Shown one piece after another: positions 1 through 6,191 of a stretch of DNA of 16,238 nucleotides (position 1 is the first letter of the stretch; the number at the start of each line of letters is the position of its first letter). Where the stretch lies: contig SUVZ01000037.1 in NCBI GenBank assembly GCA_015061765.1, forward strand, positions 1-16,238. Reading direction: 5' to 3'. A model generated the notes under the pieces. It saw only the letters and a list, made by a program, of their open reading frames with translations. It did not search any database and was not told where the DNA came from. Origin of the DNA: Lentisphaerota bacterium (GTDB taxonomy: Bacteria; Verrucomicrobiota; Kiritimatiellia; RFP12; UBA1067). Both the position numbers and the translations under genes were made by a program.

Positions 1-2
1 CC

Positions 3-692
3 GCCACCTGGTCATCGACCGGGCGTCCGTCGTCGCTCATGAACTATCTCAAGCGTTCGGACATGCTGGCGATTGATCCTGATAGAACGCAGTTTGTCTC
101 TGAACAGGAATTTGATGTTACGAATCTTGCCGATCTGAAGCCGATCGGCATGCTGTTTCAGACCGGCTATCTGACGATCAAGGATTATTCGGATGGTTTC
201 TATACGCTTTCCGTTCCCGACGAGGAAGTGCGACGCGATCTCAATATCCTGATGACGAGTGTCGCAGCCGAAAAGGATGTTGCATGGGCTGCAAGCTTGG
301 GAGCGAAACTGCGTGCCGGTGCATTCCCAGACTTCTTCCTCGGGCTCAAGTCGCTCTATGCGGCGATGGCCTACGGCTCTACGGAAGCCTCTGTTCATGA
401 GAACTCATACGCCCGTTGCCTTTCGTTCCTCTTGGCCGGAAGCGGCTTCCGCTTCACTATGGAGGATGTGCAGGCGAACGGACGCGCCGATATCGTGGCA
501 AGCCATGTGAACGGCGTATTCATCTTCGAGCTCAAGGTCGGCGAACCGGTCGACAGGGCGTTCAGGCAGATCCGCGAGAAGAATTATGCAGCTCCATATC
601 TTGCGTCAGGATTGCCGATCCATCTCATCGGACTTTCCTTCGACCCCGAAACCCGCCAGCTTGTCGATGCCGTGGCGGAAAAGTTCGAGTAG
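3..692 (+). CDS. AAA-ATPase-like / PD-(D/E)XK nuclease family protein, 3' part (DUF1703-like)
   Basis: The reading frame is open from the left edge, so the true start lies upstream; the ATG at 39 is internal. The segment before and after it (TWSSTGRPSSLMNYLKRSDM) resembles the end of the AAA-ATPase-like domain of this family, where a 'tGrPtfL' stretch follows the ATPase core. Numbered from the ATG at 39, the C-terminal part holds a nuclease-like signature: D151 in GRADIV, then E164 and K166 in FELKV, which is the D...ExK pattern of PD-(D/E)XK nucleases. Family members are common in anaerobes and Bacteroidetes, often in many copies; their role is not established and a mobile-element or defence role is only a guess. 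The nuclease-like residues look intact. The ATPase half cannot be seen. Downstream is a 190-bp gap before the next promoter and gene. Confidence 0.8.
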   Translation, partial: ATWSSTGRPSSLMNYLKRSDMLAIDPDRTQFVSEQEFDVTNLADLKPIGMLFQTGYLTIKDYSDGFYTLSVPDEEVRRDLNILMTSVAAEKDVAWAASLGAKLRAGAFPDFFLGLKSLYAAMAYGSTEASVHENSYARCLSFLLAGSGFRFTMEDVQANGRADIVASHVNGVFIFELKVGEPVDRAFRQIREKNYAAPYLASGLPIHLIGLSFDPETRQLVDAVAEKFE

Positions 693-695
693 GGC

Positions 696-725
696 AGATT
701 CCATTCCCCCTGAATCTTCTGTTGT
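696..725 (+). terminator. Weak stem-loop after the nuclease-family gene
   Basis: AGATTC (696-701) pairs with GAATCT (712-717) around a 10-base loop, starting four bases after the stop codon and followed by a T-rich stretch. The stem has only 6 bp and the T-run is interrupted, so this is a weak candidate for a rho-independent terminator. Confidence 0.25.
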
Positions 726-845
726 TTGTCCCTTTGTGCGCGGATGCCGTTTTGCTGACATTTCAGCTCTTTTTTGTGTGTTATTTGTTTTCGCAAATAC
801 TACGATAATAAATTCGCAATAGATGCTATGTATTTTTTGATGGTA

Positions 846-854
846 TGGTATACT
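846..854 (+). promoter_or_regulatory. Candidate extended -10 promoter for the glycoside hydrolase
   Basis: TGGTATACT gives an extended -10 (TGn followed by TATACT). No good -35 is visible at normal spacing. A start about 7 bases downstream would leave a leader of roughly 20 nt carrying the GGAGGA at 871-876. This supports the ATG at 883 over the ATG at 856, which sits almost on the -10 box. Confidence 0.4.
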
Positions 855-882
855 TATGCGCATGAATAATGGAGGAATAGAA

Positions 883-2397
883 ATGAAGGTAAAACACGCG
901 ACAATACTAGGCTTGTTGGGACTTGCCGCATCTGTCGCTTACGGCGCGTTGCCGCCGCTCATCAAAACTGGTCCCGACCGCAATGCAACGCAGCTTCAGG
1001 TGTCGCTGAAGAAGATTGGCTGCCTTAAGCCAAAAAGTGTGAAGGAGGTCGGAGACAGCAACTTCACCATCGACGGCGCACCCGTCGACCGCGACTTTGT
1101 CGACTTCGACAAATACCGCGATTATCTGGAGCCGTTGGGCGTGAACAAGATCCGCATCTTGACCGGCTGGGCGAAGAGCGAGCGCGTAAAAGGCAAGATC
1201 GATGTCGCATGGCTCGACCACATCGTCGACTGGTGCCTGTCGCACGACATAAATCCGCTTCTTGAGCTCAGCTACGGCAATCCTATCTATCCCGGTGCGG
1301 GCGGTGCCGGGCTCGGGAGCAGCATCCCCAACACGCCGGAAGGGTTACGGCACTGGGATCGCTGGGTCGATTTCCTTGCGAATCATTTCAAAGGTCGCGT
1401 GAAGGAATGGGCAATGTGGAACGAGCCAAGGTTTGCGAGCAATGCACCGCCTGCGATTGCCGCTTTCAATGTCCGTAGCGCCAAGATACTCCGCAAATAC
1501 ATGCCAAATTGCCGGATACACGCTCTTTCGCTTGCCGGTTCGCTGCCGGAAGTTCTAGAAGCCTGCATGAAGCCGATGGGCGACGACGTGAAACTTTTCG
1601 ATACCTTCATCTATCATGGGTATGTCCACAATCCCGATCTGTCCTACGAAAAGGATGCCGGACGCAAGGAGGTACTCGCAAAATATGCACCGCATGCAAA
1701 ACTTCGGCAGGGCGAGAATGGTGCTCCCAGCGAATTCATCTCCACTCTGGCGCTCAGGTACATTCCGTGGAGCGAGTTGAGCCAAGCCAAGTATGATCTG
1801 CGCCGTGCGCTGGGGGATCTCGGCCACGATCTGGAATCGGGGCTCTTCTGCATCGTGGACATAAACTATACGCCGCCGACATTTGAGGTGCCGTTCTGCA
1901 ACCGCAAGGGATATCTCCGTCTCAATTCCAAGAATGACATCATTCAGGTCAAACGCGCCTATTATGCGATCCAGAATATGGTGTCGGTGTTCAATTCAAA
2001 CCTCACGCGCGTTCCAGAAAAGAAGGTTTCCATAACCGATCCTGCAATCGCGCTTTTTGAGTATCGTACACGAAAGGGCGAACCGCTTTTCGTGTTCTGG
2101 GAAAAAGGCAAGATAATCTGCACGAAGCGCGAAGGTGGAACGAGAATAGAATATGATGCCGTCATGGATCCGAAAGCCGGTCGTCCCGGCAATTCGCTGA
2201 CGACGTACGAGGTCATTTTCGAATGGGCCGGACAACCCTTCAAAGATCCGGTCTGGGTCGATCTCATCACCGGCTGGGTCTATGAAATTCCGGCGGAGAA
2301 CCAGATAAAGCACGCCGACGGCGTCACGTTTGTGCGGATTCCCGTCTACGATTCGCCATGCTTCGTGACCGAACGCTCGGCGCTCGATCTGCTTTAA
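883..2397 (+). CDS. Exported glycoside hydrolase, clan GH-A fold (GH39-like)
   Basis: Predicted 504-residue secreted hydrolase. The start at 883 is chosen because GGAGGA (871-876) lies 6 bases upstream and because it puts a Sec signal peptide at the very N-terminus (MKVKHATILGLLGLAASVAY, cleavage near residue 21-22). An in-frame ATG at 856 would add nine residues without a ribosome binding site. The motif MWNEP carries the probable acid/base Glu181 after a predicted beta strand, and RQGENGAP carries a candidate nucleophile Glu278. This is the paired-glutamate layout of clan GH-A (beta/alpha)8 retaining enzymes. Aromatic and glycine-rich loops (YGNPIYPG, HGYVHNP) suit a glycan cleft. The family assignment (GH39-like, possibly another GH-A family) and the substrate are uncertain. 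The C-terminal part after about residue 400 looks like a beta-sandwich. It stands alone, with no neighbouring sugar transporter or regulator. Confidence 0.78.
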   Translation: MKVKHATILGLLGLAASVAYGALPPLIKTGPDRNATQLQVSLKKIGCLKPKSVKEVGDSNFTIDGAPVDRDFVDFDKYRDYLEPLGVNKIRILTGWAKSERVKGKIDVAWLDHIVDWCLSHDINPLLELSYGNPIYPGAGGAGLGSSIPNTPEGLRHWDRWVDFLANHFKGRVKEWAMWNEPRFASNAPPAIAAFNVRSAKILRKYMPNCRIHALSLAGSLPEVLEACMKPMGDDVKLFDTFIYHGYVHNPDLSYEKDAGRKEVLAKYAPHAKLRQGENGAPSEFISTLALRYIPWSELSQAKYDLRRALGDLGHDLESGLFCIVDINYTPPTFEVPFCNRKGYLRLNSKNDIIQVKRAYYAIQNMVSVFNSNLTRVPEKKVSITDPAIALFEYRTRKGEPLFVFWEKGKIICTKREGGTRIEYDAVMDPKAGRPGNSLTTYEVIFEWAGQPFKDPVWVDLITGWVYEIPAENQIKHADGVTFVRIPVYDSPCFVTERSALDLL

Positions 2398-2432
2398 AAA
2401 TCACAATACTGTTTATCGCAGCAGAAAGAAAA

Positions 2433-2543
2433 ATGGTTGCAATGACAGAAAGAGCTCAAGAATGCGCGGCTCGCTTTCTTCTGCGGTACGGATACGATTA
2501 CGACAAATTGCGCAAAGAAGATTCTCGACGAACACAAATGTGA
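2433..2543 (+). CDS. Possible 36-residue ORF or gene remnant
   Basis: Two in-frame ATGs (2433, 2442) open a short frame. Its middle, ERAQECAARFLLRYGYD, resembles the first helix and turn of YraN-like or related small nuclease-fold proteins, after which any similarity stops. Only an A-rich stretch precedes it, not a convincing Shine-Dalgarno. Another frame carries CAKKILDEHKCE just downstream, so a frameshifted remnant is possible. Too short to name; it may be chance. Confidence 0.18.
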   Translation: MVAMTERAQECAARFLLRYGYDYDKLRKEDSRRTQM

Positions 2544-2599
2544 ATAACTGTGACTGTGGGGACATGCTCTGCTGGAAACGGGTGTAAGTTCTAAAAGCG

Positions 2600-2890
2600 G
2601 CAAACTAGCGGAAAATAAAACTCTTTTCAGGGACGCCGGTTGTTCCACTGTTTGAACTTTGTGGTGAACCCTGAAAAGAGTTTGTTTGGTGGTTTATGTC
2701 AACCGATTTTGGAATCTGCATCGGTTTCAGTGGAATCAGTAGAATCCACCTCATTGTTAGGTTAAGATGGCAGCGAACAGCGGAATTTCAGTGGGGGAAT
2801 TCTGCCTCCAATCTTTCATTACCCATCTCTTGTAACAATGTGATTTTAGGTATGCGTGAGAATTAGTCCGAACCATATTCTCATTTTAGG
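2600..2890. other. Gene-free region with a run of stem-loops (candidate structured RNA or decayed element)
   Basis: The gap 2398-3025 contains no convincing gene. Inside it, inverted repeats follow one another: 2618-2632 with 2669-2683 (15 bp, perfect); AACCGAT 2701-2707 with ATCGGTT 2720-2726; GTGGA 2730-2734 with TCCAC 2745-2749; GCGGAATT 2780-2787 with AATTCTGC 2798-2805 (one G-U pair); and TGAGAAT 2857-2863 with ATTCTCA 2877-2883. I recognise no known RNA family: no RNase P, tmRNA, SRP or 6S signatures are seen. It could be a non-coding RNA, a set of terminators, or a small decayed mobile element. Strand is unknown. Confidence 0.35.
2618..2683. terminator. Perfect 15-bp inverted repeat, possible bidirectional terminator
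   Basis: AAACTCTTTTCAGGG (2618-2632) is the exact reverse complement of 2669-2683. The 36-base loop can extend the helix: GTTCCAC (2642-2648) pairs with GTGGTGAAC (2661-2669) if a base is bulged, competing for the last C of the right arm. A T-rich stretch follows on the plus strand, and the left side is A-rich, giving T-rich sequence for the minus strand. It lies about 220 bp past the glycoside hydrolase stop. Terminal inverted repeats of a tiny mobile element are the alternative. Confidence 0.4.
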
Positions 2891-2897
2891 TTGCGTG
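2843..2897. repeat. Palindromic dispersed repeat, copy A
   Basis: Bases 2856-2887 are identical over 32 bp to 15272-15303. The core is a 7-bp inverted repeat (TGAGAAT 2857-2863, ATTCTCA 2877-2883) around a 13-base loop, followed by TTTT. The core is bracketed by an imperfect direct repeat, ATTTTAGGTATGCGTG (2843-2858) and ATTTTAGGTTGCGTG (2883-2897), differing by one base insertion. The same arrangement, less conserved, surrounds copy B. Confidence 0.7.
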
Positions 2898-2906
2898 CAT
2901 ATGCAC
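2895..2906. promoter_or_regulatory. Perfect 12-bp palindrome GTGCATATGCAC, possible operator
   Basis: A perfect palindrome about 80 bp upstream of the TATAAT at 2988. Its length and symmetry suit a dimeric regulator site, but no cognate regulator is in the window and chance remains possible. Confidence 0.25.
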
Positions 2907-2987
2907 CCCCAAATGGGAGTGTAACGATTAGTTTATAAATGTAATCTCTTCCCACTTGTAAAAAATCCTAAAAAAAAAACAAAATAC

Positions 2988-3020
2988 TATAATTGCCTTG
3001 TTTGTTTTTTTAAGGAGGAG
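2988..3020 (+). promoter_or_regulatory. -10 box and strong Shine-Dalgarno of the broken gene
   Basis: TATAAT at 2988-2993 follows an A-tract (2970-2980). No -35 is visible at 16-18 bp; TTGTAA at 2956-2961 is too far. AAGGAGGAG at 3012-3020 is five bases before the ATG at 3026 and is the best ribosome binding site in the window, although the gene after it breaks within 13 codons. Confidence 0.45.
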
Positions 3021-3025
3021 TGGCG

Positions 3026-3338
3026 ATGTCGATTATGGAAGCGGTGAAATCCGGTAGTATGTAAATGCTGAAAGCGGCGATGATCATATCATCCGGTGCT
3101 ACAACAACAGCCTTTTTACGATTGAATCAGAAATCGTAGGCAATGCCGAAATTATGGTGCTTGATGAATCCGGCACCGATTATTCACGCGGCAAGGTTGC
3201 GTTTACGGGATTGAACACTAATTTCACCGGAAAGATATCAATGACCCGAGAATTCTACATGCCGGGATCATTTGAGAGACAATACATGAACCTCTATGTC
3301 TATGATGGGCGGAAATGCTGCGGACGGCATCGCCCTTT
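3026..3338 (+). pseudogene. Frameshifted gene remnant, possibly surface or autotransporter/lectin-like
   Basis: From the ATG at 3026 the frame reads MSIMEAVKSGSM and stops at 3062-3064. A -1 shift near 3058 opens the frame YVNAESGDDHIIRCYNN and runs on through FTGLNTNFTGKISM to NLYVYDG near 3312. A second shift there returns to the original frame and gives GGNAADGIALFIVAA, which resembles the 'GADGIAF' strand of L-type lectin domains. The two shifts cancel. NxxFTGKI-type repeats are typical of beta-helical surface proteins. The similarity fades where the 3' end of rnhB begins on the other strand (3339). Most likely a truncated, decayed gene. Sequencing or assembly indels, or a short leader peptide, are alternatives. 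Family identity is tentative. Confidence 0.45.
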
Positions 3339-3962
3339 TCATTGTAGCTGCGATACCGGGCCGAATGAGCGGCGATGTTCGGGGCAGGGGCCAAGTTCCC
3401 TCAGCGTTGCGAAGTGTGCGGCGGTGGGGTAGCCTTTGTGCTTTGCGAATCCATATCCAGGATATCTGGCTTCCATCTCCATGCAGTATGCGTCACGGGC
3501 GGTTTTTGCGAGGATGGATGCCGCTGCGATGAGAAGCGACTTTGCATCTCCCTTTATAACATTGGATGCATGGGGCAGTGTTGACACTGGCAGGCCGTCG
3601 ACCAGGACCTTGGTTCTTTCCTCGAGGCCAATTCGTGCGGCTACATCGTCGTGAGCGCGTTTCATTGCAATGTGTGTCGCGCGCAATATGTTGAAGTGGT
3701 CTATCTCGGCGGCGGTTGCGGATGCGATGGACCATATGCAGTCGGGAGTGCTTTTGATCATCTTCGCAAGAATGTCGCGCTTCTTCTCGGATAGCTTCTT
3801 CGAGTCGTTGATTTCAGCCCAGTTTCCGGTCATGAGCGCTTCTGCCGCAGACAGAGGAAGATGTACTGCCGCCGCAAAGACGGGACCGGCCAGCGGTCCG
3901 CGTCCAGCCTCGTCGATGCCCATTACTGGGTCTCCGGCGATTCTTTCGAGTTGTAGTTTCAT
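3339..3962 (-). CDS. rnhB: Ribonuclease HII
   Basis: Cleaves the RNA strand of RNA-DNA hybrids, including single ribonucleotides in DNA, in the cytoplasm. The 207-residue protein has the usual length and all four acidic metal-binding residues: D17 and E18 in GIDEAGRGPLAGPV, D122 in VLVDGLP, and D157 in KTARD. The motif INDSKKLSEKKR (51-62) and the end PGYGFAKHKGYPT...HRRSFGPV are typical of RNase HII. It lies 39 bp after the AsmA-like gene on the same strand, so is probably co-transcribed with it and the tRNAs. The ATG at 3962 has no obvious Shine-Dalgarno. An in-frame ATG at codon 14 has GGAG eight bases upstream and would give a 194-residue protein with all active-site residues, so the start is not settled. 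Its 3' end abuts the remnant on the other strand. Confidence 0.95.
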   Translation of the reverse strand: MKLQLERIAGDPVMGIDEAGRGPLAGPVFAAAVHLPLSAAEALMTGNWAEINDSKKLSEKKRDILAKMIKSTPDCIWSIASATAAEIDHFNILRATHIAMKRAHDDVAARIGLEERTKVLVDGLPVSTLPHASNVIKGDAKSLLIAAASILAKTARDAYCMEMEARYPGYGFAKHKGYPTAAHFATLRELGPCPEHRRSFGPVSQLQ

Positions 3963-4001
3963 GTTTGCTGCTGATGTGTCGGTGCGCTGGGATTCTGCGT
4001 A

Positions 4002-5909
4002 TCAGAGAAGACGTTCCATTACGGAGATGTATTCCCACTTCGGGTCGTCGAGCGACCCATAGACCTTGAACTCCATGAGGAGTTTGGAGAATGTCCAGGT
4101 GATTGGATCTGCAATCTTTCCGATAATGGAGTCGTTCTTGAATATTCGCACGCGAGCTCTTATGTCGATCTTGTCGTCTGGCATGGAGTAGGTGCCGCTG
4201 CCTGTTATTGAGAATATGTCGCCGGACACCTGAATTTTGGAAGCGCTTATGACGCCGTTCGTGATTGTGCATTCGACTTCTGCATTCGATTGATCGACAA
4301 GGGATGAAACCCCCGGTATGTTCTTGGCCAGATAGTCCGTCAAACCTGCAAACATATTGAGTCTGGCGAGATGTCCGTTTCTCAGGGAGATTGCGGCTTT
4401 GCCGTATGTCCGTGAAACTAGTGCAGTAGTCAGCGGGCCGCCGAATTCCAGGGTGCCGAAAACCTTTCCGCGCATGTCGCCGGAGTTGATCCCAAGTGAA
4501 GCGAGTGCATCGGCAAGCGCTATGTCTGAACCTTTTAATTCGATCTTGAACGAGGCATTTTCCTCTTTAAACCCGGGGAATGCAATCATGCCTTTCCCAT
4601 TGATGTTCCCGCCGCGCGGCATGGAAGCTCTTGCGTTTGTGAAGTCGATGCTCTCGCCGCGCACATGAAATTCGGAGGTGGCATTTGCGAGGGGGATTCC
4701 GAAGAACGCGCCGCGTTTGAATGCGATTGATCCGTCAATCCTGTTGGTCGCCGCGTGCACCGGATTGACGGCCATAGTTCCATCCACCCTGATTGTCGGC
4801 GGAGTCTCCGGCTGTAGGCAGTCGAGCGTGCCGTCGTTCAGCACATCTGCCACCGCGAGTGCATTCGAGAGAGAGGTCGTTGAATGAACGTTGCGGAATG
4901 TCACATAACCTATGTCGTTGGTGTTTTCATAGAACACCGAACCGGTAATGAAAGAACCATCCGCCAGTCGTGCATCAACGGGCCCCACCGATATGAACGC
5001 ATTCTGGAAATGCTCGCGTACGAACACGCGTATGTCCAGATTCCCCTGGACGGTCTTGAGCGGAACCTTGCGGTATGCGCCACCTGTTGGGTTGAGATCC
5101 AGGAATATCCTAAGGTCTTTGTTTCTGAGATTGACTTCAAATTTGCATCCTGCGCCAACCGGCGTGCGCACGCCGGTAAAGGCGTCGACGAACTGATAAC
5201 TGTTCGAGATGTCAAGCGCCTGCAGCATTGGCCGTATGTTGTGCTGTCTAGCCTGACCATGTACACTGCCGACCACTTTCTGCTCCGGGACATTGAGTTC
5301 ACAGTAGCCGGTAACGGACATATCTACGTCACGATCCGGAAATTTCACTGTGACATTGTTGAACCGCAGTATGCCGTCTCTCGCAGAGACGCTTTTTGCC
5401 ATGACGTGGCTTGCCTGCAAATTCAAGATGTCGGGTTCTATGAGCGTCAGCCGGAATGGTGCGATGTCTGGGATGTCCAGTTCTACAGGTTCGTTTGACT
5501 CCCTGAAGTCGTATGCTCCAGGAAACTCGATGGAATCCGGGATGTAGTAGCCATCCGAAAGCCGCGGCATTCTTAGCTTGGACACGGTTATAGATTTGAT
5601 GATATTCTTGGCTTTCCATGGGAAGCGGGAAAGTGAAAGCCGTATCGTTGCGCTTTCTGCCGACAGGAACGGTTCCGCCTCGGCCTTTTTGCGGTTTATC
5701 AGCCGCAGCCCTTCAATCCTTATTTTCCCAGGGAAGCTCCATTTTATCGAATCTATGCGAGTGAGCCAGCTTTCTGAGGAAAATCGCCTTGAAATACACT
5801 CTAATGCAGGCTGAGGTAGTGAAATCTCGGAGAAGCGGACTACCAACAATACCGTGACAAGCAACGATACGAGAAGAAGAAAGAATTTGACTGCCGCCTT
5901 CATACACAT
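4002..5909 (-). CDS. AsmA-like / DUF3971-type membrane-anchored envelope protein
   Basis: About 635 residues, with one N-terminal membrane anchor (KFFLLLVSLLVTVLLVV, roughly residues 8-24) and a long, mostly beta-strand periplasmic part. The C-terminal third (from about GTLEFGGPL through SGTYSMPDDKIDIRARVRIF to VYGSLDDPKW) matches the pattern of AsmA/TamB/YhdP relatives, which form elongated grooves that help move lipids or outer membrane components; the exact role here is inferred. The open frame extends upstream to 6026, but that part lies across two tRNA genes and is not coding. The ATG at 5909 directly follows the CCA of tRNA-Glu (5910-5912), with another ATG at 5903. No Shine-Dalgarno precedes either, so translation may be leaderless after tRNA 3' processing. 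rnhB follows 39 bp downstream. Confidence 0.72.
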   Translation of the reverse strand: MCMKAAVKFFLLLVSLLVTVLLVVRFSEISLPQPALECISRRFSSESWLTRIDSIKWSFPGKIRIEGLRLINRKKAEAEPFLSAESATIRLSLSRFPWKAKNIIKSITVSKLRMPRLSDGYYIPDSIEFPGAYDFRESNEPVELDIPDIAPFRLTLIEPDILNLQASHVMAKSVSARDGILRFNNVTVKFPDRDVDMSVTGYCELNVPEQKVVGSVHGQARQHNIRPMLQALDISNSYQFVDAFTGVRTPVGAGCKFEVNLRNKDLRIFLDLNPTGGAYRKVPLKTVQGNLDIRVFVREHFQNAFISVGPVDARLADGSFITGSVFYENTNDIGYVTFRNVHSTTSLSNALAVADVLNDGTLDCLQPETPPTIRVDGTMAVNPVHAATNRIDGSIAFKRGAFFGIPLANATSEFHVRGESIDFTNARASMPRGGNINGKGMIAFPGFKEENASFKIELKGSDIALADALASLGINSGDMRGKVFGTLEFGGPLTTALVSRTYGKAAISLRNGHLARLNMFAGLTDYLAKNIPGVSSLVDQSNAEVECTITNGVISASKIQVSGDIFSITGSGTYSMPDDKIDIRARVRIFKNDSIIGKIADPITWTFSKLLMEFKVYGSLDDPKWEYISVMERLL

Positions 5910-5984
5910 TGGCAGCCCCAAGGAGAGTCGAACTCCTCTTACCTGGATGAGAACCAGGTGTCCTAGCCGATAGACGATGGGGCC
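5910..5984 (-). tRNA. tRNA-Glu (anticodon CTC)
   Basis: On the minus strand, GGCCCCA (5' acceptor) pairs with TGGGGCT, ending in a G1-U72 wobble. The anticodon stem CCTGG/CCAGG holds loop TTCTCAT with anticodon CTC at 5949-5951. The T arm reads GGAGTTCGACTCTCC. The discriminator is G and CCA is encoded at 5910-5912. It lies 10 bp after tRNA-Leu, and its CCA touches the ATG of the AsmA-like gene. Confidence 0.95.
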
Positions 5985-5994
5985 AGTTCGTTGT

Positions 5995-6079
5995 TGGTGC
6001 ACCCGGTGGGATTTGAACCCACACACCTTGCGGCACTAGAACCTGAATCTAGCGTGTATGCCAATTTCACCACGGGTGC
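5995..6079 (-). tRNA. tRNA-Leu (anticodon CAG)
   Basis: On the minus strand, GCACCCG pairs perfectly with CGGGTGC, with discriminator A and encoded CCA (5995-5997). The anticodon arm CTAGATTCAGGTTCTAG places CAG at 6043-6045. A long variable arm (class II) and T arm GTGGGTTCAAATCCCAC confirm leucine. It is first in the minus-strand unit. Confidence 0.96.
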
Positions 6080-6091
6080 TAACGGGGTGAT

Positions 6092-6120
6092 AAGATATCA
6101 AATCATGGAAAATAAAGCAA
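6092..6120 (-). promoter_or_regulatory. Promoter of the tRNA-Leu/tRNA-Glu/AsmA-like/rnhB unit
   Basis: Read on the minus strand, TTGCTT (6120-6115) and TATCTT (6097-6092) are separated by exactly 17 bp. The predicted start near 6085 leaves about six bases before the tRNA-Leu 5' end at 6079, a normal short leader for a tRNA transcript. Confidence 0.6.
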
Positions 6121-6173
6121 GAGGTTTTTTTAAAATCTCGCGGCGCCATGGCAGAGATGCGAGTGGTTCGATG

Positions 6174-6182
6174 TGGTATAAT
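6174..6182 (+). promoter_or_regulatory. Extended -10 promoter for hydE
   Basis: TGGTATAAT combines an extended TGn with a consensus TATAAT (6177-6182); no clear -35 is seen. The expected start near 6188-6190 is only a few bases before the ATG at 6192, suggesting a leaderless or nearly leaderless hydE message. Confidence 0.45.
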
Positions 6183-6191
6183 TTCAAGTCA

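Noticed and set aside
2398..3025. tmRNA, RNase P RNA, SRP RNA or 6S RNA
   Set aside because: None of their conserved core sequences is visible on either strand despite the many hairpins.
4884..5498. Plus-strand open frame (204 codons) opposite the AsmA-like gene
   Set aside because: No ribosome site or domain; the minus-strand gene has a membrane anchor and AsmA-like C-terminus.
5910..6026. N-terminal extension of the AsmA-like frame
   Set aside because: These codons lie across tRNA-Glu and tRNA-Leu, which are certain from their structure.
5991..6191. N-terminal extension of hydE to 5991
   Set aside because: Antisense to tRNA-Leu and its promoter; HydE similarity and family length start after 6192.
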